Shown here piece after piece: positions 1-7,600 of a stretch of DNA of 50,892 nt. The notes under the pieces are model-generated. The model searched no databases. It was given only the letters and a program-made list of their open reading frames with translations, and had not been told where the DNA came from. Position numbers and translations under genes: made by a program. Position 1 is the first letter of the stretch. Every line of letters begins with the position of its first letter. The DNA lies in assembly GCA_944322685.1 (NCBI GenBank), contig CALUPP010000008.1, forward strand, positions 1 through 50,892. Direction: 5' to 3'. The stretch comes from Candidatus Gastranaerophilales bacterium (GTDB lineage: Bacteria > Cyanobacteriota > Vampirovibrionia > Gastranaerophilales > Gastranaerophilaceae).

Positions 1-110
1 CCGAGAATTTTAAAAAGCAAAACGGCTTTTTAAGGACAATGCAGCTTGCGCGTGAGAACGATTTTTACCGGCAAAATTACTGCGGATGTGAATTTAGTAT
101 TAGAGCGTGA
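1..110 (+). CDS. queH: Epoxyqueuosine reductase QueH, 3' end only
   Basis: Only the last 35 codons lie in the window, read from base 3 to the TGA at 108-110. The tail reads RTMQLARENDFYRQNYCGC followed by EFS. The YRQ-x-YCGC-x-x-S block is the C-terminal signature of QueH (PF02677), the iron-sulfur enzyme that reduces epoxyqueuosine to queuosine in tRNA. The two cysteines of YCGC are conserved in that family. The gene runs tail to tail with the minus-strand gene that ends at 111, with no gap. A second queuosine-pathway gene, queC, lies at 14.4-15.1 kb. The identification rests on a short segment, but the motif is distinctive. Confidence 0.8.
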   Translation, partial: ENFKKQNGFLRTMQLARENDFYRQNYCGCEFSIRA

Positions 111-437
111 TTATATTTCAATATCCAGCTCTTTTCCCAGTTTTTGAGCCGCATTTTCCAATAAAGCAGGCAGTTCTTCGGTTTTTGCGCTCTTAATTTC
201 TTGCGTGTATTGGGCAATCTGCGGGTATTTTTTCATTATTTTTTCGCCCAGAACCTGCGCGTAATGTTTGTAACCCAATTTCCCCGTTGCCTTAATCGGG
301 GTCGGATTGAGCGTAAGGACAACGGATTTTATGCCGTTTATGCCCTGATTTTGAAATATTCTTTGAGAAGTTGTTTCCAGTACGTCGAGGGTTTTGAGTT
401 TTGCCTTAAAAGACGTAGAATTGTTGGTGATTTTCAT
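111..437 (-). CDS. Hypothetical protein, 108 aa
   Basis: The product is a soluble, lysine-rich protein of 108 residues with no signal peptide or membrane segment. The N-terminus has an Asn/Ser/Thr stretch followed by SFKA, a style shared with other unknown proteins of this presumed lineage. The rest is predicted mostly helical, with a tyrosine- and lysine-rich middle around residues 55-75. The stop codon abuts the stop of queH on the other strand. I do not recognise a family and propose no function. The reading frame is supported by a length and composition unlike a chance ORF, and by the tight convergent packing. Confidence 0.6.
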   Translation of the reverse strand: MKITNNSTSFKAKLKTLDVLETTSQRIFQNQGINGIKSVVLTLNPTPIKATGKLGYKHYAQVLGEKIMKKYPQIAQYTQEIKSAKTEELPALLENAAQKLGKELDIEI

Positions 438-696
438 AATTTAAAAGTAAGGCAAAGCTAACTTGTTGTCAACAAGTAAAAATCTCGCTATTTCTTGGAT
501 AAAATGTGCATTTGTTTTTGAAAAGCCCCTCAATAATTGAAATTCTGACTATTTGTTAAGTTTTGTAATGTTTTCTGTCTCTTTTGAATTTCAACAAAAT
601 AATTTGTTTTTATATATATGTCAGACATAAAGAATATATAAAACAAAAGAGTAAAAAGTAAAAAAGTATAGAGTAAAGAGTAAGAAGGAGTAAACT

Positions 697-870
697 ATGA
701 ACGTATCAGCAATTGGAACAAACCCCTACGGCGCTAAAGCAGAAACAGCAGGAACATTGGCATACAAACCACGTCCGGAAGCAGCAGGAACGCTGGCATT
801 CGGCACAGAAACAGCAGGTTCGCTGGCATTTGGCAACAACAATGGCGGTTCGCTCAACGTAATGGCATAA
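697..870 (+). CDS. Small repeat peptide with ETAGTLA-type repeats, 57 aa
   Basis: A 57-codon gene with a strong Shine-Dalgarno (GAAGGAG, 684-690) before the ATG. After a 15-residue leader the product repeats the unit [E/T]-A-[G/A]-G-[T/S]-L-A: ETAGTLA, EAAGTLA, ETAGSLA, and a degenerate GGSLN at the end. The repeats are spaced about 10-13 residues apart by short Lys/Pro/Gly/Asn linkers. There are no cysteines and no signal peptide. It is followed 48 nt later by a second small gene and a strong terminator, so the two form a micro-operon. The repeat design resembles precursor peptides with several core units, but no modifying enzyme is seen nearby, so function is unknown. Confidence 0.75.
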   Translation: MNVSAIGTNPYGAKAETAGTLAYKPRPEAAGTLAFGTETAGSLAFGNNNGGSLNVMA

Positions 871-918
871 TAAAAGCCAAAACCTTAAATCAGGCAGCTA
901 CAAGACTGGAGAATGAGG

Positions 919-1062
919 ATGAATGAAATCCGGCTAGTTAATTACGCACTAATTACAGCCCTGGTTCTGCTTCTGGCAGCGTATGTTACCTCGATGCAGA
1001 GCCTTGCACAAACAAACGAACAAGACATGCAAATTTTATCAGTAGCTACTTTACAGTACTAA
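919..1062 (+). CDS. Small single-pass membrane peptide, 47 aa
   Basis: A 47-codon gene starting MNEIRLVNYALITALVL, with one hydrophobic segment at about residues 7-26 and a polar tail rich in Gln, Thr and Asn. I chose the ATG at 919 because GGAG (908-911) lies 7 nt upstream. The in-frame ATG at 913 would be only 1 nt from it. The gene follows the repeat peptide by 48 nt and is followed by a hairpin terminator, so the two are probably co-transcribed. It could anchor, export or give immunity for the repeat peptide, but that is only a guess from position. Confidence 0.65.
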   Translation: MNEIRLVNYALITALVLLLAAYVTSMQSLAQTNEQDMQILSVATLQY

Positions 1063-1090
1063 AAAACACAAAATGCACGCAAAAATTTAA

Positions 1091-1121
1091 AAGCACTTTC
1101 TTTTGAAAGTGCTTTTTTTTT
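1091..1121 (+). terminator. Rho-independent terminator after the small-peptide pair
   Basis: A perfect 10-bp stem (AAGCACTTTC at 1091-1100 and GAAAGTGCTT at 1105-1114) with a TTTT loop runs into a T-rich tract. It closes the transcript of the two small genes at 697-1062. The next gene, on the minus strand, ends at 1124. Confidence 0.9.
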
Positions 1122-1123
1122 GC

Positions 1124-1405
1124 TTAAACTTGCGATTCTGCGTTTTTTGCCGCTTCAAAACAGTCTTTGCAAAAAACATCTTTTGACGGATCCGGCTTGA
1201 ACGGCACTCTGGTGTGGCAGCCGCATTTTGAGCAGATAACATCGTACATTTTTTTTCTGTTTTTTTGTCTTCTTGCTTTTCTGCAATTAGGGCAGCGTTT
1301 TGGTTTGTTGACAAGTCCTTTTTCTGCGTAAAATTCCTGCTCCCCGGCGGTGAATACAAATTCTGCACCGCAATCCTCGCAAATGAGGGTTTCGTCTTGA
1401 TACAT
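1124..1405 (-). CDS. Zinc-ribbon protein, 93 aa
   Basis: A small protein with two zinc-ribbon-like knuckle pairs. CEDC (about residues 10-13) pairs with CPNC (38-41), then CSKC (58-61) pairs with CKDC (79-82). Between them is a basic stretch (RKARRQKNRKK). This matches the probable zinc-ribbon family (PF13451-like), in which one CxxC...CxxC unit is followed by another. Such proteins are widespread and their roles are not established; nucleic-acid or protein binding is likely given the basic linker. The gene stands alone between the small-peptide terminator and tmk. Confidence 0.8.
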   Translation of the reverse strand: MYQDETLICEDCGAEFVFTAGEQEFYAEKGLVNKPKRCPNCRKARRQKNRKKMYDVICSKCGCHTRVPFKPDPSKDVFCKDCFEAAKNAESQV

Positions 1406-1509
1406 TTAGTTGTCTCCTTAAATAATAAACCTGTAAATTGCTAAGATAATCCGGACAATGCAGAACTTAGAACTTACCGCATTTATTTTATAACTTTTTT
1501 TGAATTAAA

Positions 1510-2133
1510 TCAATAGCGAATGTTCAAAAACTCGTCCAGAAGCGGCTTTAAGGAGGCAAAAACTGTATCAATGCCGGGATTTGCGTTGATGACTTTTACG
1601 CGCTGCGGCTCTTTTTGCGCTATTTGCAAATAACCGTTTCTTACACGCTTGTGAAACTCAATTCCCTCTGATTCCATCCTGTCTTTTTCCAAGCCCACGC
1701 GTTTTTGGGCGATTTCCGTATCAACATCAAACACAAACGTCAAATCCGGCTTATGTCCGCCTGTTGCAAGGTCGTTCAGATAGTGAATCTGCTCCAAATC
1801 CACGCCTTTTCCATACCCTTGGTAAGCCACCGTCGAATCAGTATGCCTGTCGCAAAGAACTATCGTGCCTTTTTCGATTTCAGGCAGCACAATCGTATCA
1901 ATATGCTGGGCTCGGTCCGCCAAAAACAGAAAAGACTCGCATTTTGGCGAAACATAACCGTCATAGTGCAAAAGAATCTTCCTGAGCTCGCTCCCGAGCC
2001 CGGGAGCACCCGGTTCACGCGTTGTCAGGACTTTAAAGCCTTTGTCTTTAAGATATTTTGCCGCCAATTCAAGCTGCGTGGTCTTTCCGCAGCCGTCAGC
2101 GCCCTCAAACGTAATAAAACAGCCCTTTTTCAT
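1510..2133 (-). CDS. tmk: Thymidylate kinase
   Basis: Phosphorylates dTMP to dTDP in dTTP synthesis. The P-loop GADGCGKT is at residues 11-18 and the DRH-TDST block, which binds the dTMP phosphate, follows near residue 95. The total of about 207 residues is normal for the family. I start at the ATG at 2133 rather than the in-frame TTG at 2139, because the stop of serS and a weak TTTAGG sit just upstream. The gene begins 8 nt after the serS stop on the same strand, so the two are probably co-transcribed. Thymidine kinase and dUTPase elsewhere in the window complete a dTTP supply set. Confidence 0.95.
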   Translation of the reverse strand: MKKGCFITFEGADGCGKTTQLELAAKYLKDKGFKVLTTREPGAPGLGSELRKILLHYDGYVSPKCESFLFLADRAQHIDTIVLPEIEKGTIVLCDRHTDSTVAYQGYGKGVDLEQIHYLNDLATGGHKPDLTFVFDVDTEIAQKRVGLEKDRMESEGIEFHKRVRNGYLQIAQKEPQRVKVINANPGIDTVFASLKPLLDEFLNIRY

Positions 2134-2141
2134 CGTCAAAC

Positions 2142-3407
2142 CTAAATTTTGTCAAAGCCTGTGTATTTTCTGAGCACTTCCGGAATGATTACGCTGCCGT
2201 CTTCTTGCTGGAAATTCTCGATTATTGCCGCAAAAGTTCTTCCAACTGCGAGGCCTGAGCCGTTCATTGTGTAGCAGTAGTTTACTTTTCCGGTTTCTTT
2301 GCTTCTGTATTTTAGGCCGGCTCTGCGTGCCTGAAAATCGCCGAAAACAGAGCAGCTCGAGATTTCTTTGTAATTGTTGTAAGACGGCATCCAAACTTCA
2401 AGGTCGTAGCACTTTCTTGCGGAAAAGCCGATATCGCCCGTGCAAAGTTCGACGCGTCTGAACGGCAATTCCAGCAATTCAAGCGCGCGTTCGGCGTTTT
2501 GGGTCAATTTTTCGTGTTCTTCGGGTGCTTGTTCGGGGGTTGTGAGCTTTACGAGCTCAACTTTGTTAAACTGGTGCACACGAATCAATCCGCGCGTATC
2601 TTTTCCCGCAGAACCCGCTTCCCGTCTGAAACATGGCGTATAAGCCGTCATATATTTGGGCAAATCGTCCTCTGAAAGGATTTCGTTGCAATAAATGTTC
2701 GTTACAGGCACTTCTGCGGTCGGAATGAGGTACAAATCCTCGTCAACGCACTTGTACATGTCTTCTGCGAACTTTGGAAGCTGGCCTGTGCCGGTCATTG
2801 CCATTGAATTTACCAGAACGGGCGGCAAAATTTCTTCATATCCGTGCTCCTGCGTATGCAAATCGAGGAAAAAGTTGATGATTGCACGCTCTAAGCGGGC
2901 GCCTTTGTTTTTATAAATGTAAAAACGCGACTGCGAAATCTTTACACCGCGCTCAAAATCGACAATATCTTTCTCTGTAACAATGTCCCAGTGCGCTTTT
3001 TGCTCAAAATTAGGCTTTTTGATCTCGCCGACGTATTTTCTGGGGACGTTTGCCTCGTCATTTGCGCCGATTGGGATGTTTTCGTCAGGAATATTCGGAA
3101 TTGTCAAAAGCAATTCCCGCTGTTTTGCGTCGAGCGCGGTTTCTTGTTCTTCAAAAGCTTTGATTTTGTCGCCGAGCTCGCGGACTTCTTCCTGGATTTT
3201 GTCGGTATTTTCGCCCTTTTTCTTCAATTCACCGATTTTTTGAGATTCTGATTTTCTCAATGCCCGCAATTCGTCAGCCTGCGATTGAATTTTTCTTCTT
3301 TCCGTATCAATTTCCAGCACTTTGTCAATGGAAAGCTCCGGATTTCTGCGTTTGAGCAGTTCGTTAATTTTTTCAGGGTTCTCTCTAATCAGTTTAATAT
3401 CTAGCAT
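2142..3407 (-). CDS. serS: Seryl-tRNA synthetase
   Basis: Charges tRNA-Ser with serine. The 421 residues show the full class II layout. An N-terminal antiparallel coiled-coil arm (about residues 30-100) binds the long variable arm of tRNA-Ser. Motif 2 ([20 protein letters not shown], about residues 258-277) and motif 3 (GSGLAVGRT, near 383-391) form the catalytic site. The ATG at 3407 has GGAG 7 nt upstream. Its promoter region is shared with the divergent gene at 3491, where the two -10 regions form an inverted repeat (separate entry). tmk follows directly. Confidence 0.97.
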   Translation of the reverse strand: MLDIKLIRENPEKINELLKRRNPELSIDKVLEIDTERRKIQSQADELRALRKSESQKIGELKKKGENTDKIQEEVRELGDKIKAFEEQETALDAKQRELLLTIPNIPDENIPIGANDEANVPRKYVGEIKKPNFEQKAHWDIVTEKDIVDFERGVKISQSRFYIYKNKGARLERAIINFFLDLHTQEHGYEEILPPVLVNSMAMTGTGQLPKFAEDMYKCVDEDLYLIPTAEVPVTNIYCNEILSEDDLPKYMTAYTPCFRREAGSAGKDTRGLIRVHQFNKVELVKLTTPEQAPEEHEKLTQNAERALELLELPFRRVELCTGDIGFSARKCYDLEVWMPSYNNYKEISSCSVFGDFQARRAGLKYRSKETGKVNYCYTMNGSGLAVGRTFAAIIENFQQEDGSVIIPEVLRKYTGFDKI

Positions 3408-3434
3408 TTTTTCGCTCCGTATCTACATTACTTG

Positions 3435-3489
3435 ACTTAATTTTAGTAAAAACGCATTGAAAAATCCAGAATATTTATTAAAATTAAGT
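3435..3489. promoter_or_regulatory. Symmetrical divergent promoter region (serS / 3491 gene)
   Basis: ACTTAATTTTAGTAAA at 3435-3450 and TTTATTAAAATTAAGT at 3474-3489 are inverted copies matching at 15 of 16 positions. Each contains a TAAAAT -10 box, one facing serS and one facing the secreted-protein gene. On the plus strand TTGAAA (3457-3462), a 16-nt spacer and TAAAAT (3479-3484) make a promoter whose predicted start coincides with the ATG at 3491. Confidence 0.6.
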
Positions 3490-3490
3490 T

Positions 3491-4063
3491 ATGATAAGGA
3501 CTTTTTTGAAATATTTCTCCGTTGTGGTCGTTTTTTTTGCCGTGCAGATATTTGCCGGCGCTGACGTGACTTTTCGCGGGTATCAGCCGATTGCGCTGGT
3601 TAAAGGGTCGTTTTTAAAGGCGATAAATCTGCGCGAGGTTTCGACAGATACGGCAAAAGTCGGTGATGCGGTTTATTTTATTAACCCTACGGATGTTTTT
3701 ATCGGCGAAACCAACGTTATCCCCAAAGATTCCATATATGAGGGAGTTGTTGAGTCAGTTACCGAGCCGCTCGAGGGGATTAACGGCGCGATGAAGATAA
3801 AAATCGTAAAATTGTTAACAACAAACAAAGTCGAATACCACATGGACGCCTATGTTATGTGGAAAGGCACAACAACAATCGGCGGCGACCTTGCTCAGGT
3901 CGAATATTATGCGAGAATCCCGCATTATTCGACAATGTGCCCGAAAGGCTATCTCCAGCTTGTTCCAACGACCCTCAGATATAACGGCCAGCCCAGAGGG
4001 CTTCGCGCAGGGGAAGAAGTCACATTGATTATGAACAGTGATGTTCCGCTTTATCGAAATTAG
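3491..4063 (+). CDS. Secreted or periplasmic protein of unknown function, 190 aa
   Basis: Residues 1-24 form a Sec-type signal peptide, with a long Val/Phe core ending in IFAGA. The mature part is predicted to be mostly beta. It contains the pattern GD-A-V-F near residue 57, then IPKDS and a G-V-V-ESVTEP block, and a C-terminal GEEVTLIMNSDVPL. This resembles beta-rich envelope proteins that hold a GD-x-V and an IP-x-GS-x-x-x-G motif, but I cannot name the family. No Shine-Dalgarno precedes the ATG; instead a -10 box sits 6 nt upstream, which suggests a leaderless mRNA. It converges on hydF. Confidence 0.8.
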   Translation: MIRTFLKYFSVVVVFFAVQIFAGADVTFRGYQPIALVKGSFLKAINLREVSTDTAKVGDAVYFINPTDVFIGETNVIPKDSIYEGVVESVTEPLEGINGAMKIKIVKLLTTNKVEYHMDAYVMWKGTTTIGGDLAQVEYYARIPHYSTMCPKGYLQLVPTTLRYNGQPRGLRAGEEVTLIMNSDVPLYRN

Positions 4064-4089
4064 GCTGAAAATTGCGCTTTTTGCGCAGA

Positions 4090-5295
4090 TTAAACCTTAA
4101 ACGGCGCAATAGCTCTGTCCAAAATCCCTATGCAGTGCGCGATTACGATTCCGTAGTTGGTAATCGGGACATTTGCTTCTTTTGCTTTCATTATGCGCGA
4201 CAAAATTTCCCGCCGGTTCGTCATGCAGGCTCCGCAGTGGATTACCAGCGCAAAACCGCTCAAATCCTCCACAAAATCATGCGATGAATGGTACACAAAT
4301 TCAAGATTTTTGCCCGTTTTGTTTTTCAGCCATCTCGGAATCTTCACCCGCGCAATATCATCCTCAATCTGATGGTGCGAGCAGCTTTCCGCGATGAGAA
4401 TCTTGTCACCGTCTTTTAAATTGTCAACAGCTTTTGCGCCGTCAAAAAATTCTTTCAAATCGCCCTTTAATCGCGCAAAAAGCATAGAAAAAGAGGTCAG
4501 CGGAATCGATTTATCCACAATTTCGCTCACTTCTTTAAATGCCTGCGAATCCGTAACAACAAGTGCGGGTTTTTCTTTCAGATTTTCAAGCGCATCTTTT
4601 AGCTCGGTATCCCGCACAACAAGCGCCTTTAGCCCGTTGTCCAAAATATCTCTCAATGTCTGCACCTGCGGTAAAATTATCCGGCCTTTGGGGGCTTCTT
4701 TGTCAATCGGGATTACAAGCACAACCGTTGAGCCCGACGGCACAAGATCGCCCAAAATCGACGGAGGATTTATAAAACTTTCGGGAACAGACGCAACAAG
4801 CTGCCTTTTTAAGCGAAAAACTATCTCCCGGCTTGATTTTATGCTCGTTTCCAGCGGCTCTTTTACATATTTTTTAATTATTTCAAGGTTTTCCGGCGAA
4901 ATTTTCCCCTCGTCGGTTTTGTTTATCACCGCAAGAACCGGAATTTTTCTGCGTTCGAATTCTTTGAAAAGATTTATTTCAAAATCATCCCAGCCCCGAA
5001 AATCGCAGATAATAACGGCAATATCGGTTCTGTCGAGCACTTTTTGCGTTTTTTCGACCCTCATTGCGCCCAAATCGCCCTCATCATCAACTCCCGCCGT
5101 ATCAATGAAAACAACAGGCCCGAGAGGAAGAAATTCCATTGTTTTTTCGACCGGATCCGTCGTTGTGCCCGCAATTTCAGACACAATCGCGACGTCCTGG
5201 TTTACGAGTGCATTTAAAAGCGATGATTTTCCGGCGTTTCTTTTGCCGAAAATCCCTATATGTAGGCGGTTTGCCTTTGGCGTTTTGTTAAGCAT
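4090..5295 (-). CDS. hydF: [FeFe]-hydrogenase maturation GTPase HydF
   Basis: HydF is the scaffold that carries the 2Fe precursor to apo-hydrogenase. The N-terminal GTPase domain has GKRNAGKS (17-24), DTAG (65-68) and NKTD (125-128). The C-terminal domain has the iron-sulfur ligands C305 and C354/C357 in the CSHH...HCGAC arrangement typical of HydF. The length of 401 residues is normal. hydE, hydG and the hydrogenase itself are not in the window, so they must lie elsewhere if the system works. The start overlaps the end of the flippase-like gene by 8 nt, so translation is probably coupled. It points to anaerobic hydrogen metabolism. Confidence 0.95.
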   Translation of the reverse strand: MLNKTPKANRLHIGIFGKRNAGKSSLLNALVNQDVAIVSEIAGTTTDPVEKTMEFLPLGPVVFIDTAGVDDEGDLGAMRVEKTQKVLDRTDIAVIICDFRGWDDFEINLFKEFERRKIPVLAVINKTDEGKISPENLEIIKKYVKEPLETSIKSSREIVFRLKRQLVASVPESFINPPSILGDLVPSGSTVVLVIPIDKEAPKGRIILPQVQTLRDILDNGLKALVVRDTELKDALENLKEKPALVVTDSQAFKEVSEIVDKSIPLTSFSMLFARLKGDLKEFFDGAKAVDNLKDGDKILIAESCSHHQIEDDIARVKIPRWLKNKTGKNLEFVYHSSHDFVEDLSGFALVIHCGACMTNRREILSRIMKAKEANVPITNYGIVIAHCIGILDRAIAPFKV

Positions 5296-6298
5296 CCTGA
5301 TTTTCCTCTCCGGATTTGATTTCCTCCGCGATTTCTTTTACTGACGTATTTACGCAGGCAAAATATATCACGGAAATTATTGTTATCAATATCATGATGA
5401 TAATTTGATGCACAAAAGCAACTGCCAGGGCCTGAGATTTGGGAATATGATAAATTCCAAGCGCAAGAATGTACGCAAACTGGTAAGGCCCGATAAACAC
5501 CGATGAAGACGGCACAACGGTTGATAATGCAACGAAGCTTATCACAAAAAGCGAGCTGGAAAACCCGATTTTGAGCCCGAATCCGGAAATCAGCACATAA
5601 GTCACAATGCATTCTAAAATCCAGGCCGCAATGCTCATGAAAAATGCGCCCCAGAAGCATTTTGCATCGTTCAAAACCGAAAATCCGTTCATAAAAAGTT
5701 CTGAAAGTTCGGCGAGTTTTTCGGTAACTTCTTTTTTGTCCTTTAAAAATGGCAGTTTTGAGAGCCATTCGACGATTTTTGCGACTTTTCCTGATTTGAA
5801 CAAAATCAGGAAAAATATAAAAGCGCCGAAGAACAAAACGGCTGAAAATATCGCCATTTCGATGACTTTTTGATGCCTAAAGTACAAAATAATCGCTGTA
5901 TATAAAATGAGCAGCACCGAAATCCCGTCAATTATCCTCTCTAGAATAATCGAGCCCAGAAGTTTCATTTTGCTTTCGTTGATTTTGTTGCCGACGTGGA
6001 TTGCTCGCCAAAAATCGCCTGCTCGTGCCGGGAGATAGCTGTTGAGCGTATTTCCGGCCGTAAAAGTGAAAAATGCCTCATTTACACTCAGCTTTTTTTC
6101 GTTGCAAAGAAGAAATTTCCAGCGGGCGCCCCTTATGTAGATTCCCAGAATATAAACCGGCACAAAAACGGCCAGCGCCTTTAAATCAAAGCCCTTAAAA
6201 GTCGCAAATAGCTGGTGCAGGTCTATTTTCCAGAAAATAAGAACGATAAAGACCGCACTGATAACGATTCCGAGTATTTTGTTGCGGTGTTTGTCCAA
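5288..6298 (-). CDS. Flippase-like integral membrane protein (LPG synthase TM family)
   Basis: A 336-residue protein with about eight hydrophobic segments and the conserved N-terminal region RGARWKFLL, then NTLNSYLPARAGDFWRA. These are hallmarks of the lysylphosphatidylglycerol synthase TM / UPF0104 family (PF03706), whose members act as lipid flippases or glycolipid-related membrane proteins. A later VVPSSSVFIGPYQF stretch also fits. It lacks the soluble synthase domain of MprF, so lysyl transfer is not expected. It directly follows the dehydrogenase gene (stop at 6299, start at 6298) and overlaps hydF, which makes a three-gene minus-strand operon. Its substrate is unknown. Confidence 0.85.
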   Translation of the reverse strand: MDKHRNKILGIVISAVFIVLIFWKIDLHQLFATFKGFDLKALAVFVPVYILGIYIRGARWKFLLCNEKKLSVNEAFFTFTAGNTLNSYLPARAGDFWRAIHVGNKINESKMKLLGSIILERIIDGISVLLILYTAIILYFRHQKVIEMAIFSAVLFFGAFIFFLILFKSGKVAKIVEWLSKLPFLKDKKEVTEKLAELSELFMNGFSVLNDAKCFWGAFFMSIAAWILECIVTYVLISGFGLKIGFSSSLFVISFVALSTVVPSSSVFIGPYQFAYILALGIYHIPKSQALAVAFVHQIIIMILITIISVIYFACVNTSVKEIAEEIKSGEENQDA

Positions 6299-7261
6299 TT
6301 ATTTAACCTTTACTATTACTTTTATTGAAGATTTGTCTTTATTTCTTTCAAAAGCGGCAATTGAATCATCCAAATCAAAAATATCAGAAATCAGCGGTTT
6401 TACGTCGATTCGTTTGCTTTCCAAGAGTCTCAATGCCGGCGCAAACTGACCGCAGCGCGACCCGACAATCGTGATTTCATCAACAACAACCGGCGCAAAG
6501 TTGAATTCTTTTGAAGCTGCAATTGTGCTTTTTAAAATCAGCGTTCCTCTGGGTTTTGTGAGCGCAAGCGACGTTTCAAACCCGGAAATCGAGCCTGTCG
6601 CCTCAACAACAAAGTCAAATTCTTTTTTTATTTCAACATCTGCGAGCAGTTTTGTTTTTACGCCCTGATTTTTAGCGATTTGGAGTTTGTTTTCGTGTTT
6701 TCCTATTAAAACAACGTCCAATCCCGCCGCATTCAGCGCCAGAGCAATCATCAGCCCCAGTTTTCCGTCACCGAGAACCGCAACCCTTTTGTATGGCGGA
6801 ATATGAACCTGCTCAAGGATTTCCAGCGCCGCCGCAAGCGGTTCGACAAAAACAGCCTCATCATCGGAAACATTTTCGGGAATTTCCAGCAGATTTTTGA
6901 CCGGCAGGCAGACATATTCGGCAAAACAGCCTTCTCTTTGCCAGATTCCGAGGGTTGAGCGGTTCGGACAGTGGCGTTCCAGCCCCTGAGCGCACCATTC
7001 GCAATCACCGCAGCCGCAGTTTATTTCGCCTACTACGCGTTTGTTTAAAAGGCTTTTGTTTTCGTCGTTTATTTCAACCACAACACCCGTAAACTCGTGT
7101 CCGAGTATGCCTTTGTAGCCCATATAGCCCTTTGTTATTTCATAATCGGTGTTGCAGATGCCGATTGTGTTTACTTTTATGAGCGCTTCGCCCTTTTGGG
7201 GGGTCGGTTTCGGGTAGTTTGTTTCAAGTTTTAGCCCATTATCAAATACAACTGCTTTCAT
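6299..7261 (-). CDS. Zinc-dependent medium-chain dehydrogenase
   Basis: The product is a 320-residue MDR-family alcohol/polyol dehydrogenase. The catalytic zinc site is marked by GICNTD (about 33-38) and the GHEFTGVV block. The structural zinc site is four cysteines within CGCGDCEWC and the following HCP. The Rossmann part has VAVLGDGKLGLM near residue 165, and an Ala/Thr-Gly-Ser segment follows. The polar substrate cannot be read from sequence; sorbitol-, threonine- and alcohol-type activities all occur in this family. It leads the operon with the flippase-like gene and hydF. Confidence 0.88.
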   Translation of the reverse strand: MKAVVFDNGLKLETNYPKPTPQKGEALIKVNTIGICNTDYEITKGYMGYKGILGHEFTGVVVEINDENKSLLNKRVVGEINCGCGDCEWCAQGLERHCPNRSTLGIWQREGCFAEYVCLPVKNLLEIPENVSDDEAVFVEPLAAALEILEQVHIPPYKRVAVLGDGKLGLMIALALNAAGLDVVLIGKHENKLQIAKNQGVKTKLLADVEIKKEFDFVVEATGSISGFETSLALTKPRGTLILKSTIAASKEFNFAPVVVDEITIVGSRCGQFAPALRLLESKRIDVKPLISDIFDLDDSIAAFERNKDKSSIKVIVKVK

Positions 7262-7282
7262 TTCATACTCCTCTTTGATTTT

Positions 7283-7510
7283 TTACAGAAAAGGCGAATT
7301 TAAGGCTTTAAGTTCCTCATATTTCAGCCCGGCTTCCCCGAGTTCTTCTGCGGTAATGCCGAAAAGGCTTATTATGTCCTCAATTTCCGGGCTTATTTCG
7401 TTTTCGTTAATTTTTTTAACGATTTGTTCTATCGCCTCAGCCCGTGAAATTCCGCTTTCGAACGCAGAAACCTTGCCTTTTTGAAAATTTCTTTTTTTCG
7501 CTTTTCCCAT
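7283..7510 (-). CDS. Hypothetical protein, 75 aa
   Basis: A small acidic, helical protein beginning MGKAKKRNFQKGKV, with an Ile/Glu-rich middle that could form a helix bundle or an HTH-like fold (EDIISLFGITAEELGEAGL). I place the start at the ATG at 7510. The longer in-frame start at 7546 adds a Cys-rich stretch with no ribosome site. No Shine-Dalgarno is present at 7510. A TAAAAT box lies 7 nt before the ATG on the minus strand, with TTGTGC 17 nt further up, so it may be read from a leaderless mRNA. The helix spacing recalls small regulators, but no family is recognised. Confidence 0.6.
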   Translation of the reverse strand: MGKAKKRNFQKGKVSAFESGISRAEAIEQIVKKINENEISPEIEDIISLFGITAEELGEAGLKYEELKALNSPFL

Positions 7511-7600
7511 TGTTATGATTTTAGTGCAAAAAAACTGCGCGCACAATGCTTGATTAAAAGTTTACAGAATATTATACTTGCAGAAACAAGGAGTTTTTTT

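Noticed and set aside
4394-5344. A 316-codon ORF on the plus strand opposite hydF.
   Set aside because: It is Ser/Phe-rich, has no ribosome site, and mirrors the codon bias of hydF on the other strand.
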